This document shows positions 37,695 through 51,165 of a DNA stretch of 64,000 nucleotides, piece by piece. Source of the stretch: Phylloscopus collybita. Taxonomy: Eukaryota > Chordata > Aves > Passeriformes > Phylloscopidae. Where the stretch lies: positions 60,652,001-60,716,000 of the forward strand of contig JAJNNQ010000075.1 in NCBI GenBank assembly GCA_027886175.1, written 5' to 3'. Under the pieces are notes generated by a model. The model saw only the letters and a list, made by a program, of their open reading frames with translations. It searched no databases and was not told where the DNA came from. Each line of letters opens with the position of its first letter. The stretch's first letter is position 1. A program made the translations under genes and the position numbers.

Positions 37695-38344
37695 ATGTAA
37701 ACCAGAATACATTAATTTCATTTCTGTGATGCAAATATTTTAAAAACCAAATTTTCAAGACATTAGAATAACTGCAAAAATCTATGTGTTTTACAGATAT
37801 GCTGAAGACAGACCCTGACCAACATGCCTGTAGGCAAGTCCTTAAAAGATCAACATTAGTATCAGATCCAGATAAATAAGTGATTTGAGCCACAAGATGC
37901 CAGAGGAGGAGAGAATGGAGAATTTCCACTGTGGACTGAAAAGGCAAAGGAAGTGCTAAGAAAAATAAATAGTTTGTTAACTAAGCCAATAAAATAAGGG
38001 GAAGAGGTTGCATAAAATAAATTGAACCAATTCTGAAGCATAAACACAGAGACAAAAGTAGAAATTCAATCATTAGACAATAGAATATGCAAGAACACAA
38101 ACCTTAATCTCTGCTGTTTCTTCAGTATAAACAAATCTGCTGGTTGCTAGCATTATTGCTGAAAACAGATCTCATCAAACTGTACACAGAGAATAATTTT
38201 CATCTTTTGGAGATACAGCTATTATTTCACTATACCTCTTTGTCCAGGAAACCTAAATTTAAGTCTAGATTGAAAACAGTCAAAGACAGTTTCTTATTAA
38301 GTAGTCAACAACCTGAAGGCACTGCTTTCTCTAAAGGCTTAAAT

Positions 38345-38362
38345 AAAAAAAAAAAAAAAAAA
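38345..38362 (+). repeat. Poly-A run (18 A)
   Basis: Eighteen A in a row directly after TTAAAT; the junction itself spells AATAAA. Nothing upstream looks like a retrocopied transcript. Confidence 0.85.
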
Positions 38363-41300
38363 GTAAATAGGGAAAGGGGTCCAGAAGGCAGGATCTAATG
38401 TAATTTAAAACTGGAATTACATCAGCAGTTTCAAACAGATGGCAGAATGTAGAGATAAATGTGTTAGCTCTTTTAGCTTATTTGGTCTCTCCATTGTTTG
38501 CATCATTAAAACATGCAATAGTTTACAATGTAAAAATATACTGTGTATTAGACACTGGAAAAAATGGACATGCACCTACTGAGTGGAAGGAGGTAGGGTT
38601 GAATTAATTTGCCATACTTTAATATATAGTATCTGGGATGCTTTAGGCAAGTCTGCAAATAGGTTTCCTAGGAAATGAGATGAACAAAAATATAATGACC
38701 TTGAAATTATAACCCCAAATGTCCCAAGTATTTAGCAACCTAGCTCAGAAGTGGTAATTACATAAAAAAATACAAAAGATCCTTAATTGCTTCAGTTATA
38801 GTGTATCTAGGCAGGTCACTTACTGTACACAGCTGCAAAAAATGGTACGTGATTAATAGGGGGTTGCTTATGATAGCACTAACTAGCTAGTGTGTAGTGC
38901 AAAACACTCACTTCTTTTCCAATTAAAGGAAAAAAATCTGGTTTTGATTAGGCTCTTCAGAAGGTCTAAGTCTGTAGCAGCAAAATGCTCCACTCTCACA
39001 TTGTTAAATGTTTTAGTCAAGGACTAAGCAGCATATATCCATGAAGAAGATAAAGGTTTATATAAAACATTTAGGTGAAAATGCTGAAAATATCAAAATA
39101 AGACACTTCAGACCATTTTGGTTATTCTAGTTCATTGGCTGTAAAACTACAGAGTAAACCACTTCAAATAAATGACTGATACAGGTGCGTCTCCAGAGTT
39201 GGAAGCTTGCATCAATTTTTCCTGTGATTCATTAAACTGCAATTAATCATTCTTTCCACGTAGCTCTAAACTCATTCCACCAAAGTTCAAAGAGGGAAAC
39301 ATTCAAAAAAATCACGTAAAAGAACTTGCAACACTTCCACATAGCACTGAGGTTCCAAGAGGTCCAGGAGAAACACTGAATTGTATGGAGAGCTCTCCAG
39401 ATTTGGGAACGTGTCATGGTTCCCCCACCAACAGGTCGAGAAAAGTGCGTGGTCCTGATCTTTGGAGCACTGCTTCAGAAACCTGCCCTGCAGGTGAACC
39501 ACTACAGTGGTCACTGCTTGGGTCAGAGTGTGCACATATTGGATGTATGGCTCAGTCCCCTGGGATTCCAGAGCTTGACTGCACCCTGGTCATGCTCTTG
39601 GTACATCCATAGGCTCTGGTGTGCTCTAGGAATGGCTCCATCAACATTTGGGGAGGGAAAGAGACCAGAAATCAGGGGAGGGTGTACAAACAGCAATCAT
39701 CGGTGGGGATGAAAATCATAGAATTTGTGGATTTCCTCCTGTCTCTAAGGAGTGGAAACTTAGCACTGATAAGTCAGCATTCGTTCCTGGGGAGTAACAG
39801 TCAACACTTCAAAGGGGCAGATAGAGAAGTTTGCTCAGGCATTTATTAGAGACTCACCTTGCAGATCTCTCCATATCCTGACGAACTTGATTCATGCATC
39901 TGAGGTAACCACAGCTGCTACACAGTGATGATTTTTTTTAGGCAGCAAAAGCTGAAGATCCAGGAAATGAAACAAGAATATCAAATACATCTTGTTGTGG
40001 GAAATGGGCTTTTGAATTTGTTCTCCCAGTCTTGGTCAAGCCCATAGCTTTCTCTTCTCTTGCAAAAAAATTTTAACAGCTACTTTTCTGGTCTCTGCTG
40101 AGCATAATACGTGTCTTCGGTCAGTGAATTTAAATCCTGCCCAATCTACAGTTTTCAGAGAAAGTAACAGAGAGATTTAAAACCCTTAAAACAACTGCAT
40201 TATTTGCTGGCGGAGGAGTAGATTTACAGACAAAACAGAATCCTTTTGTGCCGTGATTTGGTTATTAAATTATTCTGCATATTGAGCATGATCAGAAACT
40301 ATAGCATTAGATCCAGCACTGTGAAAATAAATCTGTGAAGAGATTCTCAGAAATGAATACAGACCTGCCTTCTGCTTTGCTTTTCATTGGTACCATGGAG
40401 AGTGATAAAGGGGGATTTGGGACGCAGAGAAGTAAGGCAACTTTGGGTACTCTCTCCTGGGAGAAATCCTGAATTATCTTACCAGGGAATCCCTCTTGAA
40501 GTCTCACTGAAGCCATCTGTGGCAAGCCCCTTCCACTAGCCCCTTCCACTGTCCTTAAAAGTCACAGATTGCCAAGCTCTTTGGCCACTTGTCTGGTATA
40601 GGTTCACTTTGTGACCTCATCTTTTTCCTGTGCAAGTCTTAGAGAAGAGAACAAGCTAAACTCTCCAGTAGATTTTGAATTTGGTACTTTATAGTCTCAT
40701 CTTTGGCATCTCACAAACAGACAAAAAAGATCATTCAGAGAAAGCAGAATTTCCCACAAACAAGTCAAAGTCACACTGAATAGTCTAGTTTCTTTAAGGG
40801 GTCAGACTTCACAAGTTCAGATTGTGTGTGAATGATGATTTGCAAGTGATGTCTTTCCTATATCATTCCTACTAAAGATTTCCACTCACCAGATCAAAAA
40901 TAAAATTTTCAGTTTTAGAACTGAAATGCAGAGCAGAGCGGGTATTCCCCCCAAGAGAAATTTGCACAAAAACAACATTAACTGCAAGGCAGGTCAAATG
41001 TTCACTGACACATCTTGACAATGCCTCTTTTCTTTACATTGACTCTATTTGATTAAACTGATTGAAATGCATTTCATACTTGTGCTTTGTCAGTCTATAT
41101 TTTGGGCTTCATGAACAAAATGATACTAGATTGACTTACCCAGATACTTCACAAAGCTTGTCATGTTGAATTAATTAATGTTGCTTGTATAGCGTGAGAA
41201 TATGGAGATTCATCTTTTCAATTCTGTATTTGCTTTGCCACCAAATAAGGGGATGATAAAACATTATCTTCATAGTTAATAGACATTTTAAATGTCTTCA

Positions 41301-42154
41301 TTTTTTTACTTACAATGGAAATATTACAATAATTGTCACACCCATTATGTAACATTAGTTACATAAACCCAGAAATAATGGAGTAGTAACCAAGAGTAAT
41401 AGTGAATAAAACTAAGTATGCTTTCTCCTTTTTTTCCTCCTTTTGGGTAATGGGTGATGCAGAAACACACATACAATTGCTCTTTAGAAACTTGGACATA
41501 AAAAATTTTGCTCAATCTCTAAAATCTTGGGAGGATAATTTTGTACTGCAGTTTTGTAACATTGATAGTGAAGTCAGTAGAATGGTATTAGCTTTGTTTA
41601 CAATACAGTAGTGATTCCCCCATCTCAGTTTTAGTATCCATTTGGGATTTTGTAGGCTTTATGATAACTAGACTCCTCACTGTGAAACATTATGCCTTAA
41701 TAATGCTGCAGTCCACTTTAGTGCATTTCTTTTTGCACTAAATAAAACAACCAAGCAGCATAAAACATGAAAGATGTCAATGAGTTTTACAAATGCAATT
41801 AGAGCCAATGATGTGAATAGATTGTATTTTTAGGTGAGAAGATGAACAAAACATTTGATAATGTGATTGTCATTCAGATGTAAGATGGTTGAATAAGATA
41901 TTCTGTCCAGAAGCTGCTATTGCTCGGTTTTGTCAAAAGCCCCTTTTACCTTTTACTCCTTAGTCATGATAATCCAGAGCTGGGATTTCAAGGCAGTGTA
42001 GGAAAGGTTGCCTCTAACTGAGCTGGTCATTTGAAGTGGAAGGAGTCAGCTTGGGGTGCCATCAGCTATAGAAACAGCCATGCCATAATTACATTGGATG
42101 TCTGTGCCACATTTATTTTAATTTAGCTGGAGAGATTGGGGAATCAGGGCAGTG

Positions 42155-42282
42155 GGAAGGAAGGAAGGAAGGAAGGAAGGAAGGAAGGAAGGAAGGAAGG
42201 AAGGAAGGAAGGAAGGAAGGAAGGAAGGAAGGAAGGAAGGAAGGAAGGAAGGAAGGAAGGAAGGAAGGAAGGAAGGAAGGAA
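42155..42282 (+). repeat. (GGAA)n tetranucleotide microsatellite
   Basis: About 32 uninterrupted GGAA units. It translates as EGRK on the + strand and LPSF on the minus strand, which accounts for the open frames across it. GGAA arrays of this length can bind ETS-family factors; whether that matters here is unknown. Confidence 0.97.
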
Positions 42283-42284
42283 AT

Positions 42285-45200
42285 ATCAAAGGAGATGGGA
42301 GATGGACACAGGTAACAGACTGCAGAAAGAATGAAGTTTCCAACTTAGCAGCCACAACTACTAAAATTAACTTTTTCAGGCAGCCCCATAGTATGAAAAT
42401 TAGACTACAGGTTGGAGCCAGTAAGTCCAAGGAAGAATATGACAAATAAAGTACAGCTGTACATCGTATTTGTAATAACACAGCTTAATTAGAAAGTGAT
42501 TAGAAAGCATAATGGTTATCAAATGATGCTTATGCCGGAGATGCATTGCAACTCAGCTGCAAGTGCTATGAGACCCTTTGCTTCCGCACAAAAGCTAGAT
42601 GAGATTCCTCTGTTACAGGCAAGCTGCCAGTTATTATTTTTTACTGTGGTAAAGTGTTCAAAAATTCAACATTGTTAACTTCCTTACTGTTCAGTGCAAA
42701 AAATTATTCTGCTTTTATATATAGCGTTGCATAAATCTGTTTGCTCCAGTCCATGACTAATATTTCCAACTGAGTTCTTTCCAAGTAAGTTTATTGAAAC
42801 AATTTCTTTTTTTTACTGGGTCTTTGAGATTACTTGATTGCTGATCTCTTTGGTCCAACACCTGAAAACACTTGCAAACTCTTAACTCCTGACTGAGATG
42901 GAATACAACTTTTGAAATATATCCAGTATTAGGTTACAGATTTCAAATGACAGGAGCAAGGTTCATGTCCAGGGGTCAACTAACCACACCAAGAAGTAAG
43001 CATGTAACTTCTAGCTTGATTTATCTACATTTACTTTCCAGAAATAGTAGTCTCATTTCTGCCATTTCCTTTAGTGTTCAACAGCTCTTTTCTGGCATGA
43101 CTCTTTTTTTAAGCTCCTTCTTTAATAGCATATTGCATCCATCACACTTACATAGGTTTATTAGACTTGTTACTCTCTTCTGAACCCTTTCTTAATGACA
43201 GGACTAGATAGAATTTTAGTGCCAGTTTCTTCAAGGCAGTACCCCCTTCTATTTCTGTAACAGCACTGCTTTTTACAGAGCATGCTCTGGCACTCTTAGA
43301 CCACACAGAAGCCACAGAAGTTCATGTTCACCTGTTTATTCATTTACGTTTGCGTATTCCTCAGAGTCACCACTTTCCAGATTATCCCTTGTGCAAATAT
43401 GAGGCTACTCTGTTTCTGCATGGATCATCTGCACAGACACAGCCCAGACATCCGTATTGTTACAACTGCTATAATAACTGGGCAGCCCTTGCTTCTATTG
43501 TTATCTTCTAATCTGTATCTAAAAAATGGACTTACACCACACTCGCATTTTTGTCCAGATGAATACACTGCAACTACTCAAGACAGCCAGTGTTTCACTG
43601 TTGTGAGTGCCCCCTCATGATTTTGATTACCCATTGGCAGGACTTGGATGAAAACAGCAGCAGTGATGCAGCCTGTGCAGGCGTTGGAAGAAACAAACTA
43701 TATTTGCCATAGTCCAGAGGGTCCTTTACAGGACCACTTATGTTCATCTACTCTTCTGATGGCTGATAAGTAGCACTCACACATTTCACACCTAATTTTT
43801 AAGTGGACAAAGACACTAGTTAACAAAACTGAATAATTTCTTATTTCCCCAATCTTTTTAATTAATTATTTAGTATGTTTCTCCATTAAAATCTTTATCC
43901 TGGTTTAAAATATTTTTAAAACAGTCACATAAAAAAAAATATTAGAAATGAATCCTCAACAGTCAGAGTGAATGTATCAAGAGTGGCTCCTGTGTGTTTA
44001 CAGGAACTACCCATCAGACAGCAACCACCAGCACACAAACAGTTCAACATATCATGAACAATATTCATTTATGTGTTGCAGATGAATGCTTGTGATTGAT
44101 TCTCAAGCAAAAGAACAGGGGTAAGTTTTGTGCAAATGAATAATTGAACCAATCTTGTACTGTCTTCAGTACACACTTAGTTTGAGGCAACCACATTCAT
44201 CTGGAATGAGAGTACTTAATGGAATGCACATCGTTGCTTCATAGGTCACTCAGCCAAAACTGTCTTCTGCTTGAATTGGCTGGTGTGTATACCACAGAGA
44301 AGCAATGCCAACTACCTTCTGGGGGAATCCCTAGAAAGGTTTTGGAATATCTGGGAATGCACACAAGTTGCAGTGAAAGAAAAATAAGCATGAAGTCGTT
44401 CTTGTAGTTAAAATACTGTGTAGTTTTATGGTGCTTTTTTTGAATTTTCCAAAACATTAAGAAAATTCCAGCTTAAAAGTCTCTGTAGACAGCCTGCTTG
44501 TCTGTGAGAGGGTGGGAGAAATAATATTGTGGACTTGACTTTCCACTCTCTATTACAGTGAAGAGTAAGAACAATAACATTATGTACCCTGGTAACTGGA
44601 AGCACCAGAAAGATGCAAAGCAACAAATCCATCAAAGAATATAAGGTGAGCTTGAGGGAATCACATGGGTGTAGCTGGACCCCCCGCCCCTGTCTAGTCC
44701 CATCAAGATTTCACACCCTCCTCTCCCATCCCTGACCATGAACACTAAAACCACTGGGAAAAATATTTGGTGTCAAAAATGGTTAGCAACTAAATACAGT
44801 AGAAACAGTTACTCAATATCATATGTGAATCAATTGGATTACATTGTAAACAAACTTGAGAAGTTTGCAGATTTTGTTTGTCTTCACTGTGTAATATGAA
44901 CAAACGCTCATGCATTGCAAGCAAATCTCTAGGATACTTGCCTACAGCTTCATGCACCAGATAAACAATTGGTTTGGCATTTTCAAAGGAACTTAACTGG
45001 TTGCCATGCCTCTTCAGTGTATCTGTATTAAAAATATACTTATCTATATTTAAAATGTGTGAGATACTTTCGTATTTATTTCGTGTTAGATTTAGATCTT
45101 TTTTCTGTGATATTGCCAATGTCAGAGAAGGATGGATTTCAGTAAATTGTCTAGTGCTCTTGGATGTAGATAAAATATATGTAACTGAAAATGAAACTTC

Positions 45201-48200
45201 AGATTCGTTTCATGAAGACAAGATGCATTTCAGTTTTAAATCTTAATGTTAGAGCAAAAATGGATGATTTTTTTTCTCCAATGTCATAGAAGACCAATTA
45301 ATAAAGTGGTTAGTCTCTTTGTTCAGCTAACAGAGCAAAGAGAGAGGGATCTTTTAGAAACATTGATATGTCAAGAGGAGTTTATATATGGAATTTACAT
45401 TTTAAAAAAGAGACATATTTTACTCTGTGGAAAATCATATTTCACTGCAGAAAATAACAGTTGGTTTCTGTGCAGTTGCCTTGAGACTTGCTTAGTTCTC
45501 ATTATTTTCAATGGAGATGAATATGTATATCTGAGGAAATATTTTGGCCTTCAGAGAAAGAAAGAGGAAGCATTTGGATTTGACTGTCTACATAACTCCA
45601 ACTTTTCTTAGTGCAGCAAAATCTATTGTGACTCTTGAGAGAAGCTGGCTTTTCTCACCCTGAATGCAAGCCTCAAAAGAGACTTTTGTCTGGTGCTCAG
45701 TGTACGACTGAAATCACGGAATCAAAAGACTTGGTTCTCTAGAACATTGTCTGGTGGGTGGAGAGGTAGAAGAGAGATGCTTTATCCTCAGTTTGTGTTT
45801 ATCTAGAGTTATTGGTTTGTTGTTGGTTTTTTTTGGTTGTTTTTTTTTTTTTTAATGTCCTGAGCTAACAAACTCTTTTCTGGTCATGTGTCAATCCTGC
45901 CTCTGAAGAGGGCTGTGATGGGTCTTAAGATTTCCAGTCTACTAGGGTAGGAAAGATGAAAAAGATAAAAAAGCTATTTCTCAAGAACGCCCTCTCAAGT
46001 CTTTTCTGTTGGTATGACACTCAGCAGAAGAATCCCTGTAGCAAAGTTCTGCCTGCTTTGCTCCTGTCCACTTTTCCAGTTAAAGCGATATTGCATCTAA
46101 ACTCCTGCTTCACTTCTCAGCTAAACCTGCACCTGTGTTTCAGCAATAAGTATATTAAAAAGAACAGGCAAATGTGTTGACTCTCTTCTCTTCGACATTT
46201 CTTTTTCAAACCTCTCTTGATAGTTTCCTCCCAGAAAGAGAGCGAGGAGTGTGTGCAAACACTTGTTCTCCACATCAAGCCTGACTGAACAATTTCTCTG
46301 CTATTCTGAGTTTCTGGTGAACTGAAAATCACCAGCTGTACTGAATTGTGACAAACACTGTGTATGTGTGCCTGTGTGTCTGTGCTTGGAAAAAAATATA
46401 TAAACAGAAACTATCATATCTAATGACAGCAAAATAGGTTTCGCATTTATGACCCAATCTAGCATTGTAATTCCATAAAATACAAATGCAGCCTCAATTT
46501 CTAACTAAAGCGTATTTCTTCAAGCCCTTATAGAAGCATATATAGAGCGTATGTAGAACAAGAATTCTCTAATGTCTTTCCTGGTTGAGACACAGTCAAC
46601 AAATAGGATGGCAAACACGTAAATGCAGTCATCATTGCACAGATTTGAAAAAGAAAATGAGATTGCACCAGGGAAGAAGACAGGTATTTTAGGGGTATGC
46701 AGCTTCCACTTTCATACTTCAGGATGGCTGATCCATATCCAGATATGCTCAGAGCTGATCAATATCAAGCTGATTTGCAATGACAATAGAAGCTCATTGA
46801 ACTGCAGTAACACATTTGCCACCCTTTGATGTCTATAATTTTGGCATTAACATGGTAACAATCTAAGCTTTCTGTGTGCATGCCATGTCACTCCCTCCAT
46901 GGCAAAGTAAACCACAGTAGCTGTATAAAAAGTGTGGTCATAACCCAGCTAGCTAAATTCTTGCCAATAATTGACTTCAATAGCTGTCTACAGAGTCTGC
47001 CAGAATACTGTCGGCCAACTCATACCATGTGTGCCTTTTAGGGTCATGGCTTTAAAAGGACAACAGAATTGCTAAAATCCCTCATTTCAGCTGGAACCCT
47101 CTCCATCCCTGATGAATTATAGACACAGCTAATAGGAAGGAAATAGACAAAAGCCATCTGCACAGAGCACACCTTGGAGAAAGTAAATAATGCTTTCAGA
47201 ACCTGAATGGGAGCACTTCGTGTTGGCAAAATGGGACTACCCAGACTGAGATGCATAGCTGCATCCTGAAAATAACAGTTTTTAAAATAGTTCCTATGAA
47301 TTGCACTTACCTGAGAACCTGGGAGACAACAACTCTTCCTCAGTGTTCAGTTAACTGAAACCCATACCTGATTTTCTCAAAGGACACTGTAAATGTGCCA
47401 CTTTTCTGAACATCATGGTCTGGCCAATCTGTTCCCTTGACATGACTGCTCTGGCAGAAGGCCTCTTCACAGAAGCTTTTCAATCAAATATGGTCCCTCT
47501 TTCACCAAAATTTTCAGTTCTGGGCAGGGATACGTGCAAGAACAGCAGACTTTGAAAGTCAAAGACATGACTGTAATTTGGTCATAATCATGACTACATA
47601 AGCACAACATCTGCCCAGAAAAGCACTACACTGTAAGTGCAGCAATGCCACTACACCTGACAGATGATCTGTGCTATTCAGGCACAGCAGAATTGAAGTG
47701 AGACTGTGGAAAATGAGACTCCTCCAATGTTTAGGTGTGGAAACCCAGCAGAGCTGGCAGGGACACAGATCAACAGTATGCTTACAGGCCCAGGAGACAG
47801 CAGGAGAGATGGCTTGCTACAGAGTCCATTCTGGTGGTTCTAAGAGATACAGTCCTTGGGTCTCTTTCATGGACTCAGAATCTCAGGATTGTGGGCTAGG
47901 AGGTCACTGGTAAACTAAAAAATGAGACAACTTCTGATTGCCCCCCCTGTCACTGTTGTTTGTCCTGCTCTGAGTATTTCCATATCCATGCTTGCATGAA
48001 TATTTGCATGCAATGTCCGTGTGCCCAGGATTACTCTTATTCAGATGGCATGAAGGGACAGTGCTCTGATCTGGCAAGATGAGGTAGAAGCACTGGAGAC
48101 TTGCACTTTGTGTCGAATGGATAAAGTGAGATAAACTAAAGAGGATGTACGTTGAAAAATGAAAAGGTAAAAAAAGATCAAGGAGTAAAAGGAAAGGAAT

Positions 48201-48285
48201 TTCGAGAGACTGGGCAGAGAAGAAGGACCAGACTGGACAAAGAGAAGCAGCTGTAAAGGAAGTAAAAGCACATGAAAACACCTTG
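42285..48285. other. Unique noncoding sequence
   Basis: No gene, RNA or transposon recognised with confidence. A short part of 43090-43230 faintly resembles antisense old CR1, but not enough to call. T-rich low complexity lies at 45815-45855. A 121-codon frame at 45246-45611 (+) has no recognisable domain. Confidence 0.5.
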
Positions 48286-48800
48286 GGAGGCTGAAATACC
48301 CAGTTCCAAAGATCTGGGTTGTGACTGAACTCATTTCACAGTAAACTCCAACAGCAGGAAATTGCATGCTCACAAGCAAGGGTAATGGTGGCAACAGTGA
48401 GATCTCACTAGTGAGTAATGGCACTAACTTTACTCACCATTTGGGAAGGTGGGAGATGGCACAGGGCAAGGGGATGCAAACAGCTTCAGCAGAACACTTC
48501 CAGGAGAAGAGAAAGTCACTGGTAGAAAACTCCCTGTTGTCTGTCTGTCACCCATGAAGATTCATGAACCTCTCTGCAGCTCTGTCCTGGCCTTTTAAGT
48601 GAAAGAACCCTGCTAGCTTTCTCATAGTGGCAGAAATAATTAAAAAGGGGATCAACTTCAGAGGAACATAAACACACACCAAAAGTCTGTCTCTTTAATG
48701 ATATCCCCTCCATACTGCACTGGCAGGCATTCTGCTGATCTAATACCTGTTAATTCTATTTCTAATTAGGGCTATAGCTCACCAGAGGCTGTTTTATACT
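48286..48800 (+). repeat. Unclassified interspersed repeat, copy A
   Basis: This segment aligns along almost its whole length with the reverse complement of 56335-56812. Landmarks in order are GAAATACCCAG, TTTCACAGTAAA, GGGAAGGTGGGAGATGGCAC, the CAGCAGAACACTTCCAGGAG block, CTCTGCAGCTCTGTCCTGG, GGGGATCAACTTCAGAGGAA, the TTTAATGATATCCCCTCC block, GATCTAATACCTGTTAATTC and ATAGCTCACCA. By eye the right two thirds are close to 90% identical, while the left third is more diverged and has small indels. No long terminal inverted repeats, poly-A tail or CR1 terminal 8-mer were seen. It may be part of an LTR or DNA element family that I do not recognise. Confidence 0.85.
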
Positions 48801-50790
48801 TAATTTGTTGGGCTTTTATTGTATGGCTCAACAGTCAGCCAACCACTGTATGCATCATGTGATCCTGGTTGAGATCTTTCAGGCATTACTGCACACTGAG
48901 GCCCTTGGAGAGAACGTGCCACTACAATTTGTGAGTCACGCGTTCTTGCTCTGCCTAGGTCTTGTCATGTGTGTGCTTGTCAGGATTCATCTCCATCTCG
49001 ATTACCCCTGGGGCAGAAGTCATAGTTTGTTTCTGCTCACTTGTCTGATTTTTAGCAGATCATATTCCCATCTTCAGAACCTTAAGCAAGTGCCATCTTT
49101 GTAGAATTTAAGGTGGAATTCTAAGTAGTGATTTAATTCAACTCAAAACCATCTTCTAATTGACAGGAAATATCCTCAGTTCAACCATTTTCCAAGGTTC
49201 ACATAGACTGCTATACAAAGAAAAATAATTAAATTAAAAGCATTCTTCACTGTTCCCAAAATGAAAACTAATTTTCTTAAGCGTTTTTCTTGCAATTCTG
49301 TAATTTTAAAAATACTTTCTTTTAAGAGTTTGAAATTAAGATCTGAGGCAATTTTTAATTGTTTGAAACACATATCTGAGAGACACATCTTCATTAATTC
49401 AATTTTTGCTGGAAAGGATTGCAACCAAATTATGCACCAGTTAAAGAATTAGCTGGGAAATTACAAGGAAAAAAATAAGATATCACAGACAAGCAAAGTC
49501 CATGGGGCTTTATTGACCAGAACAGAATATAGGCCAATGAAGAAACACTTTATTAAGCCACTGGAAGCCAGCCCAGGGGACTGACCAAACTTTGTTTTGC
49601 CTCTAGATTGTCAGCTGCCAGGTAAACAGGAGTATTAGAACATCATTGACTCCAAATTGGTGAGCAAAGAAGGTCACCAACAGCTGTTGAGTAGTAAACC
49701 TCATCCTCCATCTCTGTGGGTCCTAAGAAGGATGACACTTAAAAGTTGTTCAGTCACACACTGAGAGTGATGGTAGCACTTGTTATGTCATCCTAAAACA
49801 ACTCATCAGTTCCAGAGAACCACTCTCCTTCTTATCTGAATCCACAAAGGGCTTAACAGTCACACAAGCAATTCCCACACCTGGGAATTGCAGACCTTAC
49901 ATTAACAGTATAATAGAACTTCTTGCCTATCTCCAATTGCAGAAAATAACCTCAGAAAATTCCTTCTTTCTCTACTGTCATCTGGTAGGGTTTTACTGGA
50001 ACAGATGGAGAGAACAAATCAAGATAACGCTGGCTGTTCTGGAAAAACTTCAGAAACAGTACATTAAATAAAAAATAATAAGTAAAATAATAAAGAATTT
50101 ACAGATCTATATAATCCATATATAAAGATAAGTAACCAATCTAGCCATACACCTAGTAGCTTTAAAGATGTGACCTAGCTCCAAGCCAGCTCCAAAGAAC
50201 CATTGGTCTGGATCTGGTTTTGTCTACAGAAGCATGGTTAGTCAGATAATCTTCTGTGGGAAAACTACAGGAATCAGAGTTCCTAGACTGGGAAGTTCAT
50301 GGCAAGGTGGAACAAGGGGGCTGGGCTTCTATCCACTGCGTGTGCAGCCACACAGGTCACAGCTGGCAATTCAGAAGTGCAGTCAGGTTACCCTCTGTCA
50401 GCCATGGATGATTACTTGTTCCAGGAACAAATGATCTAGGCACAAGGTAATGCGTTATTTCTTTTCTACCCTGAAAAAGAAATGAAACAACATATATCAG
50501 CTTAAAGTGTTCTTCTTTTCCACCCCATGGTAGAACACAAAGCCCAGCAAAACAAGCCAAACTTTACCACAGAACTGAAGAAGCCTCAGGCTATGAGGTA
50601 ACTTTCATTGGAGATTTGATAAAACGATATTTTTATTAACATACTCTGGCAGGCCTAGGTAGATCTCCAGAAGGGAGGACCTTGCTTGGAAGAATAAAAT
50701 AAAGAGGATAGGTTTGCACAATGCATATTGAAATTATGCATCTCGGTGTTACTCTGTGCTAGGCAGGCATAATAAACTTTTCTGAAAGAC
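48801..50790. other. Unique noncoding sequence
   Basis: No gene recognised. It is AT-rich, with an A/T-rich patch at 50060-50120. All frames are under 100 codons. Confidence 0.55.
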
Positions 50791-50792
50791 AA

Positions 50793-51165
50793 CACAGAAT
50801 CACAGAATGATAAAATGGCCTGGGTTAGAATGGACAATAAATGTCATCTAGTTTCAAGGCCCCTGCCATGGGCAGGGACACCTTCTGCTAGACCAGGTTG
50901 CTCAGAGCTCCATCTAATCTGGCTTTGACTTCTAAGGATGGGGCATCCACAACTTCTCTGGGCAACCTGTTCTAGTGCCTCACCACCCTCATAGTAACAA
51001 ATTTCTTCCTAAAATATAATCTAAATCTACTCTCTTTCATTTTGAAACCATTCCCCTTTGTCCTATCACTACATGCTCATCTAAAAGGTAATGAGCATGA
51101 TCCATCTTTCTTGTAGGCTCCCTTCAGGTACTGGAAGGCTGAAATTAGGTTGCCCCAAAGCATAT
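50793..51165 (-). mobile_element. CR1 LINE, 3' end, minus strand
   Basis: It begins with two CACAGAAT 8-mers (50793-50808), the reverse complement of the CR1 terminal repeat. Antisense CR1 blocks follow: ATGTCATCTAGTTTCAAGGCC, CCATGGGCAGGGACACCTTC, CTAGACCAGGTTGCTCAGAG, GGGCATCCACAACTTCTCTG, GGGCAACCTGTTCTAGTGCC, CTCACCACCCTCATAGTAAC and CCCCTTTGTCCTATCACTAC. Similarity ends near 51165, at the 5' truncation point; a faint match may continue to about 51215. No coding potential remains. Confidence 0.95.

Larger units (their letters stand above)
36400..42150. other. Unique noncoding sequence
   Basis: No gene recognised. It is AT-rich, especially at 37000-38800. It includes a TAA-type microsatellite and an A run, listed separately. 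The stretch 39330-39850 is more GC-balanced and open in several frames, but has no recognisable domain. Confidence 0.55.

Noticed and set aside
42113..42481. LPSF/EGRK repeat proteins at 42 and 53 kb
   Set aside because: Pure translation of GGAA microsatellites.
43090..43230. Possible antisense old CR1
   Set aside because: Only one phrase (CTTGTTACTCTCTTCTGAAC) is similar; the following CR1 blocks are absent.
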